Assembly: GCA_036384915.1 (NCBI GenBank)
Contig: DASVLJ010000078.1
Coordinates: forward strand, 124,001 to 188,000
Length of the DNA: 64,000 bases
Direction of reading: 5' to 3'
Source: PKWO01 sp036384915
Lineage (GTDB): Bacteria; Pseudomonadota; Gammaproteobacteria; Burkholderiales; Burkholderiaceae_D
The notes beneath the pieces were generated by a model. That model searched no databases and was not told where the DNA came from. It worked only from the letters and a program-made list of their open reading frames with translations. Shown piece by piece: positions 42,015 through 49,359 of this stretch (the stretch's first letter is position 1; every line of letters starts with the position of its first letter). Made by a program: the position numbers and the translations under genes.

Positions 42015-42491
42015 ATGGAAGTGAAAACAACGCTCGTCGTTCTGCACGTCGTCGCATCTGTCTTTTTCCTGGGGAACATCATCTTCGCGTTTTTCTGGAA
42101 AATCACCGCCAACAAGAACGGCAGCACGCCGGTACTGATCTATGCTCAGAAGCAGCTTGCCTGGACGGACGGCATATTCACCACGACCTCGACCACGGTC
42201 CTTGCCATCACCGGCTACAGCCTGGCAAAAATCTCAGGGATCAACGTCGCCACCACGGCCTGGCTGTTGTGGTCGCAAATATTGTTCTATGGTTCCGCGG
42301 CAATCTGGCTGCTGTTGCTGGCTCCAATACAAGTGATGCAACTGTCGCTGTTGAAGAACCTGGCTCCATCCGACACGGTTCCGCAGAAGTATTGGGCCCT
42401 GACAAAAAGGTGGAATGTCCTGTGGATCATCGCGACCCTCCTGCCGCTTCTCGCTTATGTGCTGATGGTGGTCAAGCCGGTCTCCTGGTGA
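42015..42491 (+). CDS. Small integral membrane protein, DUF2269-like
   Basis: A 158-residue protein with four hydrophobic segments (TLVVLHVVASVFFLGNIIFAFFW, GIFTTTSTTVLAITGYSL, WLLWSQILFYGSAAIWLLLLAPIQV, LWIIATLLPLLAYVLMVV). Pattern and length match the DUF2269 family of predicted membrane proteins, whose function is unknown to me. It is the last plus-strand gene of the cluster, 74 bp after the MDR gene. It could belong to the cluster (self-resistance or trafficking) or be an independent neighbour. Confidence 0.75.
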   Translation: MEVKTTLVVLHVVASVFFLGNIIFAFFWKITANKNGSTPVLIYAQKQLAWTDGIFTTTSTTVLAITGYSLAKISGINVATTAWLLWSQILFYGSAAIWLLLLAPIQVMQLSLLKNLAPSDTVPQKYWALTKRWNVLWIIATLLPLLAYVLMVVKPVSW

Positions 42492-42525
42492 CGAGCGTTG
42501 GCATGGACGGGCCGCTTCCCGCAGA

Positions 42526-43281
42526 TCAGTCAAGCTGGTTGCGTAAGGTGAAGCGGGAAAACATGGCGGCGACCTGCTTCAATATATCGGACCCTGGATA
42601 GTGCGCGGCTGCGTTGCGCGAGGACAGTTTGGCCGCGCCGGCAGGGCGCGCCAGTTGCAGTGCGAAATCTGTAACTCCTCTCTTTGCCATGTCCACGGCA
42701 ATGGACAATATTTCGGAGTCGGCAAGCAGCGACGCATCAATAGTGATTCTGCATTCATGGGCGATGCCGGAAGCCAGTATCAACTCGACACAGACGCTTG
42801 CCTTTTGTCCGCTGTCCCTGACGCCGGTGACCTTCTCGTATGTGTCGAAGGGCGCCTTGACGTCGAAGCCCACCCAATCCAGCATTGGCAAAACGCTCTC
42901 CAGCCGATCCGGGTAGATGCAAGCGGTGTGCAGGCCGACGGCATAGCCCAGGCCGCGCACCTCGGCGATGGCGGCGGGCAGCATAGGGTCGAGCGTCGGC
43001 TCGCCGCCGCTGAAAACCACCGCGTCGATCAAGCCGATGCGCCGCTTCAGCAAGCGCATGACCTCGCTCCATGCCATCGCGCCGTCGCCGTCGCGCGCCT
43101 GCAGATGCGGGTTGTGGCAATAACCGCAGCGCCACGGGCAACCTTGGACGAATACCACAGCGGCGAGCTTGCCCGGGTAGTCTGTGGCCGTGAAGGGCGC
43201 AAGTCCGCCGACCTGCAGGTCGCGCGCGAGCCGTTTAAGCGGCTTCGCCGATACGGGATTCATCGAAATACCTGCGCTCAT
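42526..43281 (-). CDS. nrdG: Anaerobic ribonucleotide reductase activase (radical SAM)
   Basis: Radical-SAM activase of 251 residues. The [4Fe-4S] motif is CPWRCGYC (Cys48, Cys52, Cys55; CX3CX2C). The SAM-binding GGE motif is VVFSGGEPTLDP, followed by GYAVGLHTACIYPDRL. It installs the glycyl radical on class III ribonucleotide reductase. Its ATG at 43281 lies inside the separate glycyl-radical ORF (47-bp overlap); MNPVS at 43263 is an alternative start. It is the third gene of the nrdD operon. Confidence 0.9.
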   Translation of the reverse strand: MSAGISMNPVSAKPLKRLARDLQVGGLAPFTATDYPGKLAAVVFVQGCPWRCGYCHNPHLQARDGDGAMAWSEVMRLLKRRIGLIDAVVFSGGEPTLDPMLPAAIAEVRGLGYAVGLHTACIYPDRLESVLPMLDWVGFDVKAPFDTYEKVTGVRDSGQKASVCVELILASGIAHECRITIDASLLADSEILSIAVDMAKRGVTDFALQLARPAGAAKLSSRNAAAHYPGSDILKQVAAMFSRFTLRNQLD

Positions 43282-43432
43282 GGAATTCGCCCTTCTTGCC
43301 GATGTTGAACGACGAAACCGGCCTGTGGTAGCCCATCACGCGGGTCCAGATTTCGCAAGGCTGGCGTTCCGCGTCGTTCAGAACCATATCGATGTTCTCG
43401 GAGAGTTGCTCGGGTATGCGCATGTCGTTCAT
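43235..43432 (-). CDS. Separate glycyl-radical segment of anaerobic ribonucleotide reductase
   Basis: A 65-residue product. Its centre EIWTRVMGYHRPVSSFNIGKK matches the C-terminal glycyl-radical loop of class III NrdD proteins, where the radical Gly lies in an RVxGY sequence, followed by a GKKxEFxxRxxF end. In the NrdD proteins I know, this segment is the end of the large chain; here the large chain stops just before it. The ATG overlaps the nrdD stop as ATGA and has its own strong GAGGAG site 5 bp upstream, so it is a translated, coupled gene and not a simple frameshift remnant. It would have to assemble with NrdD in trans. Confidence 0.8.
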   Translation of the reverse strand: MNDMRIPEQLSENIDMVLNDAERQPCEIWTRVMGYHRPVSSFNIGKKGEFHERRYFDESRIGEAA

Positions 43433-45492
43433 GTTTGCTCCTCTGTGGTGGATTCATGTGCCGCGCCGCGGCGTTCGGCCGTTTTGCGCACCAGAATATC
43501 CTGGTCGCATTTCGGGCAATAGCGATGGCTGCCCGCCAGGTAGCCGTGCCTGGGGCAGATGGAAAACGTCGGCGTGACGGTGATGTAAGGCAGCGAGAAA
43601 CGGCCGAGCGCGCGCTTGACCAGTTGGCGGCATGCCTCGGCGCTCGATAGCGGCTCGGTCATGTACAGGTGCAGCACGGTGCCGCCGGTGTATTTGCGCT
43701 GCAATTCGTCCTGCCTTTCCAATGCCTCGAACGGGTCGTCGGTGAAGCCGACCGGCAGTTGCGACGAATTGGTGTAGTACGGCATGTCGCGCGTGCCCGC
43801 CTGCAGGATATCGGGGTAGCGCTTGAGGTCTTCCTTGGCGAAGCGGTAGGTGGTGCCTTCGGCCGGCGTGGCTTCCAGGTTGTACATGTGGCCGGTCTGG
43901 TCCTGGAATTCGAGCATGCGCGCCCGCACGTGGTCGAGCAGCCGGACGGCGAGGGCATGGCCCCAGGCGCTGGTGATGTCGTGCTCGTCCCGACTGAAGT
44001 TGCGGATCATCTCGTTGATGCCGTTGACGCCCAGCGTGGAAAAGTGGTTGCGCAGCGTGCCCAGATAGCGCCTGGTATAGGGAAACAAACCGTTGTCCAT
44101 GTGGCGCTGTATCACCTTGCGCTTGATTTCGAGGCTGGCCTTGCCAAGCTCGAGCAATTCGTCGAGCCGGCGCAACAGCCCTTGCTCGTCGCCCCGGTGC
44201 GTGTAGCCGAGGCGGGCACAATTGACGGTGACCACGCCGAGCGATCCGGTTTGTTCCGCCGACCCGAACAAGCCGTTGCCGCGCTTGAGCAATTCGCGCA
44301 GGTCGAGCTGCAGCCGGCAGCACATCGAGCGGATCATGTTCGGCTTGAGCTCGGAATTGAGAAAGTTCTGGAAATACGGCAGGCCGTAACGCGCCGTCAT
44401 CTCGAACAGCCGCTCGGCGTTGGGGCTGTCCCACGCGAAATCCGGCGTGATATTGTAGGTCGGGATGGGGAAGGTGAACACGCGGCCCTTGGCGTCGCCG
44501 GCCATCATGATGTCGATGTAGGCGCGGTTGATCATGTCCATTTCAGGCTGCAGATCGCCGTAGGTGAAGGGCATTTCACGGCCGCCTATCAGCGGAACCT
44601 GGCTGCGCAGGTCTTCGGGACAGGTCCAGTCGAAGGTCAGGTTAGTGAAGGGCGTCTGCGTACCCCAGCGCGACGGCACGTTGAGGTTGTAGATCAACTC
44701 CTGGATATATTGCCGGACTTCCGCGTAGCGCAAGGCATCTTTGCGCACGAACGGTGCCATGTAAGTGTCGAACGAGCTGAACGCCTGCGCGCCGGCCCAT
44801 TCGTTCTGCAAGGTGCCGAGAAAGTTGACGATCTGGCCGATAGCGGAGGACATATGCAGCGGCGGCGCCGATTCCACCTTGCCTGGCACGCCGTTCAGGC
44901 CTTCATTGAGCAAGGTGCGTAGCGACCACCCGGCGCAATAGCCAGATAGCATGTCCAGATCGTGGATATGGATGTCGGCCTCGCGGTGGGCGTTGCCGAT
45001 TTCCGGCGGGTACACGTGGTTGAGCCAATAGTTCGCAATGACCTTGCCGGAAACGTTGAGGATCAGTCCACCTAGCGAATAGCCCTGGTTGGCATTGGCG
45101 TTGACGCGCCAGTCGCGCTGATCGATGTATTCGTTCATCGAGGATTCGACGTCGAGCAGCGTCTTGCGGTCGGCCCTGAGCTTGTGGTGCTGGTCGCGGT
45201 ATACGATATAGGCGCGCAGGGTTTGGCGATAGCCCTGGTCGAACAGCACCGCCTCGACCGCGTCCTGGATCTGTTCCACGCCGGGTAGGCACGTGGCGGC
45301 GCCATCATGGGCGCCGAGACGTTGCAGCGCGACCAGGGTCGCCAGGCGCCGCGCCTCCGCCGCGCCGTATTCCCCGCTTGCACCGCCGGCTCGTAGCAGG
45401 GCGGATTCGATTTTGCGCGCATCGAACGCCTCGATGCTGCCATCGCGCTTGAGTATTTTTTCGGGCACAGGCCAGGTTTGCGGTATCGACAT
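43429..45492 (-). CDS. nrdD: Class III anaerobic ribonucleoside-triphosphate reductase, large chain
   Basis: Reductase of 687 residues converting NTPs to dNTPs without oxygen. The N-terminal ATP-cone regulates activity (ILKRDGSIEAFDARKIESALLRA). The barrel contains RSMCCRLQLDLRELL with the thiyl cysteine, and NCARLGYTH. The C-terminus has a Zn-finger-like end (CPRHGYLAG and CPKCDQDILVRK), in which His replaces the usual second Cys. The chain then stops; the glycyl-radical loop is in the next ORF. The ATG at 45492 has GGGAGG upstream; the longer ORF to 45567 has a non-family N-terminus. Two FNR-type boxes upstream explain anaerobic expression. Confidence 0.93.
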   Translation of the reverse strand: MSIPQTWPVPEKILKRDGSIEAFDARKIESALLRAGGASGEYGAAEARRLATLVALQRLGAHDGAATCLPGVEQIQDAVEAVLFDQGYRQTLRAYIVYRDQHHKLRADRKTLLDVESSMNEYIDQRDWRVNANANQGYSLGGLILNVSGKVIANYWLNHVYPPEIGNAHREADIHIHDLDMLSGYCAGWSLRTLLNEGLNGVPGKVESAPPLHMSSAIGQIVNFLGTLQNEWAGAQAFSSFDTYMAPFVRKDALRYAEVRQYIQELIYNLNVPSRWGTQTPFTNLTFDWTCPEDLRSQVPLIGGREMPFTYGDLQPEMDMINRAYIDIMMAGDAKGRVFTFPIPTYNITPDFAWDSPNAERLFEMTARYGLPYFQNFLNSELKPNMIRSMCCRLQLDLRELLKRGNGLFGSAEQTGSLGVVTVNCARLGYTHRGDEQGLLRRLDELLELGKASLEIKRKVIQRHMDNGLFPYTRRYLGTLRNHFSTLGVNGINEMIRNFSRDEHDITSAWGHALAVRLLDHVRARMLEFQDQTGHMYNLEATPAEGTTYRFAKEDLKRYPDILQAGTRDMPYYTNSSQLPVGFTDDPFEALERQDELQRKYTGGTVLHLYMTEPLSSAEACRQLVKRALGRFSLPYITVTPTFSICPRHGYLAGSHRYCPKCDQDILVRKTAERRGAAHESTTEEQT

Positions 45493-45516
45493 AATCCTCC
45501 CGGAACAAAGTTGAGT

Positions 45517-45536
45517 ACAACATCTTGTGGTGTTGT
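45517..45536. promoter_or_regulatory. Inverted repeat in the nrdD leader (possible NrdR or other operator)
   Basis: ACAACATC and GGTGTTGT are inverted copies (7 of 8 bp) around TTGT, 25-44 bp upstream of the nrdD start. NrdR boxes upstream of ribonucleotide reductase genes have similar AT-centred palindromes, but the match is not close enough to claim. Confidence 0.3.
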
Positions 45537-45594
45537 GAAGATTAAAAACTAAATCTAGTGTGGTCAACGGAACTCCGGGATTTTTTTGAAAACC

Positions 45595-45608
45595 TTGATC
45601 GACATCAA
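45595..45608. promoter_or_regulatory. FNR/ANR box 1
   Basis: TTGAT-CGAC-ATCAA is a perfect match to the FNR/Dnr consensus TTGAT-N4-ATCAA. It is 103 bp upstream of the nrdD start and 104 bp upstream of the acyl-CoA dehydrogenase start, in their shared divergent spacer. Confidence 0.8.
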
Positions 45609-45638
45609 AATTACGGAATCGCGGGAATTTGCCGGAAC

Positions 45639-45652
45639 TTGATCTAGATCAT
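45639..45652. promoter_or_regulatory. FNR/ANR box 2
   Basis: TTGAT-CTAG-ATCAT differs from the FNR consensus in one base. It lies 31 bp from box 1 and 60 bp upstream of the acyl-CoA dehydrogenase ATG, so it probably serves that direction or cooperates with box 1. Confidence 0.65.
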
Positions 45653-45711
45653 CGTTCGATGTTTCGAGCGCGCCGACAATGGCCCCAACTGGCCCAGGAA
45701 GCGAGAAAGGC

Positions 45712-46962
45712 ATGGATTTCGAATTTTCAGAGAAGACCCAGGCGCTGCGCCGCCAATTGTCGGACTTCATGGAAGCCCACGTGCTGCCGCGCCTCGGCGG
45801 GTGGAACCGCGCCGAGGCGGCGGGCGTCTATCCCGAATTCATGTCCGACCTGAAGGCGCTGGCGAAATCCGAGGGCCTGTGGAATCTATTCCTGCCCGGC
45901 TTGGAGCACAATGAGCCGGGACGGCGCTTGAGCAACCTCGAATACGCGCCCCTGGCGGAAATCATGGGACGGGTGCATTGGGCGGCGGAAGTGTTCAATT
46001 GCAGCGCGCCCGATACGGGAAACATGGAAGTGCTGCACATGTACGGCACGCCGGAACAGCGCTGGCGTTGGCTTGAGCCCTTGCTCGACGGCGACATACG
46101 CTCGTGCTTCGCCATGACCGAGCCGGACGTGGCGTCCTCTGATGCCAACAATATCCAGACCACGATACGGCGCGAAGGCGGCCACTACGTGATCAATGGA
46201 CGCAAATGGTTCATCACCGGGGTGGCGCATCCGCATTGCAGGGTCGCCATCGTGATGGGCCTGACCGACCCGGACGGCGAAACGCACCGGCGCCAGAGCA
46301 TGGTTCTGGTGCCGATGGATACGCCGGGCTTGAGTGTGGAGCGCAACATCCCGGTGATGCACCATCTGGCGCTGGAAGGGCATTGCGAACTGCTGCTGCG
46401 CAATGTGCGCGTGCCGTGCTCCAACTTGATCCACGAGGAGGGGGCCGGTTTCGCGATCGCACAGGCACGCTTGGGCCCCGGCCGCATCCACCATTGCATG
46501 CGCGCCATCGGGCAAGCCGAACTGGCGCTCGAGTTGATGTGCGAACGCGCCGGCGAGCGCCGCGCCTTCGGACGTCACCTGCACCAGCACGGCACCGTGG
46601 CGGAGTGGATCGCCCTGTCGCGCATGGAAATCGAGCAGGCGCGCCTGCTCGTGTTGAAGACGGCCTGGCTGATCGACGCGCACGGCGCGAGAGCGGCAGC
46701 CGGTGAGATTTCCATGATCAAGGCCCTCGTCCCGCGTATGCAGATGGCGGTGTCCGACCGCGCCATCCAGGTGTTCGGCGCCATGGGCTTGAGCGCAGAT
46801 ACGCCGCTTGCCGCCATGTGGACCGGGGCGCGCGCTTTACGCATCGCCGACGGTCCCGACGAAGTGCACCTGCGCGCAGTGGCGAAGCGGGAAATGGCAG
46901 CGGCGGCCGAACGCCGCGGTTCCTCCTTGCCGTTCATGTGCCCGGCACCGAGCATCACTTGA
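45712..46962 (+). CDS. Acyl-CoA dehydrogenase family protein
   Basis: FAD-dependent dehydrogenase of 416 residues, resembling the ACAD10/11 branch. Family pieces: CFAMTEPDVASSDANNI (FAD/substrate loop), NGRKWFITGVAHPHCRV, LGPGRIHHCMRAIGQAELAL, RRAFGRHLHQHGTV, VFGAMGLSADTPLA and RIADGPDEVHLRAVAKREM. The ATG at 45712 follows AGAAAGG, starting MDFEFSEKTQALRRQL. It oxidises an acyl-CoA, substrate unknown. It is divergent from nrdD across two FNR boxes and 18 bp ahead of the Crp/Fnr-type regulator gene. The combination suggests oxygen- or redox-linked control. Confidence 0.9.
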   Translation: MDFEFSEKTQALRRQLSDFMEAHVLPRLGGWNRAEAAGVYPEFMSDLKALAKSEGLWNLFLPGLEHNEPGRRLSNLEYAPLAEIMGRVHWAAEVFNCSAPDTGNMEVLHMYGTPEQRWRWLEPLLDGDIRSCFAMTEPDVASSDANNIQTTIRREGGHYVINGRKWFITGVAHPHCRVAIVMGLTDPDGETHRRQSMVLVPMDTPGLSVERNIPVMHHLALEGHCELLLRNVRVPCSNLIHEEGAGFAIAQARLGPGRIHHCMRAIGQAELALELMCERAGERRAFGRHLHQHGTVAEWIALSRMEIEQARLLVLKTAWLIDAHGARAAAGEISMIKALVPRMQMAVSDRAIQVFGAMGLSADTPLAAMWTGARALRIADGPDEVHLRAVAKREMAAAAERRGSSLPFMCPAPSIT

Positions 46963-46980
46963 GCATGGCCTGAATTCATC

Positions 46981-47667
46981 GTGAACAAGCGCCGCAACAA
47001 CATCGTCAACCTGCTCGCGCATGCGAGGCCCTTCAAGGGCTTGGATAGAGACCGGCTTGCCCTGGTTGCGCAGCATACGGCGGCGATCGAAGCCAGGCGC
47101 GAAACGGAAATCGTTGCGCCGGGCAGCGGCGCGGACGGCGCCTATTTCCTCGTCTTCGGACAGGTCGTCATTGCGCTGCCCCCCAAGGGCGGCACGGAGC
47201 GGACCGTGGCGATACTCGAAGACGGTGCGTGCTTCGGTTTGGCCGAAATGCTCGCTGCCGAACCGCATTCGGCCGGCGTCAAAACCAGCGCCGATTCCTT
47301 GATCCTGTGCGTCGCGCGGGCTCCCATATTCGCGCTGCTGGAAGAGAACCCGGCGTTCGCGCACGAATTGGCAAGCTGCGTTTCGCGCCAATTCTGCGCC
47401 CTGATGCGCGCGCTCGAACGTCAAACACAGTCGGCAAGGCAACGGCTGGCCGGCTACTTTCTCAGGCAAAGGCAAATCCGGAATTGCGACGACTTCGCGC
47501 TCCCATGCAGCCGCGAGACGATTTCCTCGCTCTTGTGGTTGACGCCAGAGACGGTTTCGCGCGTGCTGCATGATTTTGCGCTGGAAGGGATGATCCGCGT
47601 GTCTGGACGCAAGGTGCAGGTATTGAACAGCGCACAATTGGCAGAGGCTTTGGCCGGCGGGATTTGA
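46981..47667 (+). CDS. Crp/Fnr-family regulator (Dnr-like, no Fe-S cysteines)
   Basis: A 228-residue regulator with an N-terminal cyclic-nucleotide-type sensory barrel (GADGAYFLVFGQVVIALP ... ILEDGACFGLAEML) and a C-terminal HTH (SRETISSLLWLTPETVSRVLHDFALEGMIRVSG). The cluster of N-terminal cysteines that binds the Fe-S centre in Fnr is absent, so it resembles Dnr/NnrR-type regulators, which sense NO through haem, rather than Fnr itself. The recognition helix contains E-x-x-x-R (ETVSR), which reads TTGAT half sites. Start is GTG at 46981. Likely acts on the two boxes upstream of the adjacent genes; inference. Confidence 0.87.
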   Translation: MNKRRNNIVNLLAHARPFKGLDRDRLALVAQHTAAIEARRETEIVAPGSGADGAYFLVFGQVVIALPPKGGTERTVAILEDGACFGLAEMLAAEPHSAGVKTSADSLILCVARAPIFALLEENPAFAHELASCVSRQFCALMRALERQTQSARQRLAGYFLRQRQIRNCDDFALPCSRETISSLLWLTPETVSRVLHDFALEGMIRVSGRKVQVLNSAQLAEALAGGI

Positions 47668-47892
47668 AATTCGTTCCGGTTGCCCTGAACAATTCCTGGC
47701 TTGGGCGGCGAAACGCTGCGGTGAACGCCGCTCGCCGTCCTGCCGGCGCTATGCCGTGCCCCTCAATCTCAACGCATGTGACCTGTTTCGGGTGATGGGG
47801 CTCTGTGCACGTTTCTATGGGCCTCGCCTCGAATCGCCGAGGCCGGATGAGCCCTGCGGCTGGTGATATCAAAAACCGCTTTGCGATCATTT

Positions 47893-47979
47893 TTGGCCTG
47901 ACCAGGTTTACAAATTGACCAGACCAGTATACATTGGTCAGGCCAATTATTGCAATTTTGCAATTTTTGGCCGGACCAA
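47893..47979. promoter_or_regulatory. Four copies of a TTGGYCNGRCCAA palindrome upstream of polygalacturonase
   Basis: Sites are 47893-47905 (TTGGCCTGACCAG), 47915-47927 (TTGACCAGACCAG), 47934-47946 (TTGGTCAGGCCAA) and 47967-47979 (TTGGCCGGACCAA). Starts are spaced 22, 19 and 33 bp, roughly 2, 2 and 3 helical turns. The motif has the TGGT-N3-ACCA shape of FadR-subfamily GntR operators. The remainder of the 374-bp gap 47668-48041 shows no gene. Confidence 0.65.
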
Positions 47980-48041
47980 AGTCCGATGCAGTGATGTGAG
48001 ATTGATTCAAATCAACGTTAATTCCTTAGGAGACATCATTC

Positions 48042-49295
48042 ATGCGTATCCAATCCACCCCCTTGTTCTGTCTGGCGGCAATCGTCGCGGGCAGCCTCAT
48101 TACCGGCGCTGCCTCGGCACAGACGCTGGCAACCGGCGATAGCCGCAGCGTCAGCCAGCCGGCTTATCCGACGGTCTGCAAGACGTTGACGGCAACGTTC
48201 TCGAGCAGCAGCCGCTCTTCTCCGCCAGGCACGGATGACACCAGCAGGTTGCAATCGGCGCTCAACGGTTGCCAGGGCACAGGCAAGAGCGTGGTGCTTG
48301 CCGCTTCCGGATCGAACAATGCGTTCTACACCGACAGCCTTACCATCAACGGTGCGGTCCTAGTCATCGATTCAGGCGTCACGCTCTACGGCAACAACAG
48401 CTATGCCGGCAAGGCCCAGCTGATTCACGTGACCGGCACCAATGCGGGCTTGATGGGGCCGGGCACCATAGACGGTCGCGGCGACCTGATCAGCGGCACG
48501 GCGCGGCTGGTGCAGGCTTCCAATATCAGCAATTTCGTGGTCTACAACATCACGCTGGCGCAGGCACGCCATCCCAATCTTTACGTCGAAGGCGGAAACG
48601 GCTTCACCGCCTGGGGCGTCAACATCCGCACGCCGGCCACGCGCTCCAATGCCGACGGCATCGACATCGACAGCCTGACCAATGCCACGGTCATCAATTC
48701 CTCCATTGAGGCGGGCGACGACGGCATCGCCGTCAAGACCAACTCGGGCAACATCTCCAACGTCACCGTGAAGAACACCCGGCTCTATGGAACCCATGGC
48801 TTGTCGGTCGGCAGCATCGATGCCAATACGGTGTCGAATATCCTGTTCCAAGGCAACTATGTCTACGGCAAGGACCTGTCCGGTACCGCCTCGACGGACG
48901 CCAATGCGATCAATGTCAAAACCGGCCCGTGCAGCCTGACGGTCAAGCAAGTCAGCTATATCAATACCTGCATCACCGAAGCCAAGCATCTGATCGTCAT
49001 GGATACCAACTACAACTCCTGCACCAAGGGCGGCAGCCCGTCTTTGAGCGACATCGTGGTCGACGGCGTCTATTCAACCCAATCGATATCGGGCGCCTAT
49101 ACCAAGATCGACGGGCGCAATTCCAGCTACCCGGTCGGCGCCTGGCTGGCGCACGTCAGCCTCGACGCCACCGCGCAAAGCGGCGATCAATATGCCAATG
49201 TGGGGCTCGATGCATCCAATGACGTACCATCGGGAACCGGCGTGACGACCTCGTCGTTCACCATGTCGGGCAGCGTGCCGAGCTGCTCATTCTGA
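48042..49295 (+). CDS. Exported GH28 polygalacturonase-like enzyme
   Basis: Secreted right-handed beta-helix hydrolase of 417 residues. The signal peptide is LFCLAAIVAGSLITGAASAQ. The GH28 active-site pieces are present in order: NADGIDIDS (usually NTDG), EAGDDGIAVKT (with the paired Asp), GTHGLSVGS (G-H-G) and an INVKTG end corresponding to the RIK region. Repeated short strands (NGAVLVIDSGVTLYG, SNISNFVVYNITLAQ) fit the helix coils. The ATG follows TTAGGAGA. It would cut pectin in the environment, so the organism may live on plants or plant litter. Probably controlled through the four upstream palindromes. Confidence 0.9.
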   Translation: MRIQSTPLFCLAAIVAGSLITGAASAQTLATGDSRSVSQPAYPTVCKTLTATFSSSSRSSPPGTDDTSRLQSALNGCQGTGKSVVLAASGSNNAFYTDSLTINGAVLVIDSGVTLYGNNSYAGKAQLIHVTGTNAGLMGPGTIDGRGDLISGTARLVQASNISNFVVYNITLAQARHPNLYVEGGNGFTAWGVNIRTPATRSNADGIDIDSLTNATVINSSIEAGDDGIAVKTNSGNISNVTVKNTRLYGTHGLSVGSIDANTVSNILFQGNYVYGKDLSGTASTDANAINVKTGPCSLTVKQVSYINTCITEAKHLIVMDTNYNSCTKGGSPSLSDIVVDGVYSTQSISGAYTKIDGRNSSYPVGAWLAHVSLDATAQSGDQYANVGLDASNDVPSGTGVTTSSFTMSGSVPSCSF

Positions 49296-49323
49296 GCCGA
49301 TTGATCTGATCCGATGGAATCGG

Positions 49324-49349
49324 GCGACGGATGCAGCCGCATCCGTCGC
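49324..49349. terminator. 11-bp perfect hairpin between polygalacturonase and foldase-like gene
   Basis: GCGACGGATGC and GCATCCGTCGC form a perfect stem with an AGCC loop. It begins 29 bp after the polygalacturonase stop and ends right before GGAG of the next gene. No T-run follows, so it may terminate weakly or affect translation of the next gene. Confidence 0.45.
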
Positions 49350-49359
49350 GGAGACCGCA

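Noticed and set aside
43235..43435. Frameshifted end of nrdD
   Set aside because: The small ORF has its own GAGGAG site, an ATG in ATGA overlap and intact codons throughout. A single-base error cannot be excluded without resequencing, but the simplest reading is a separate gene.
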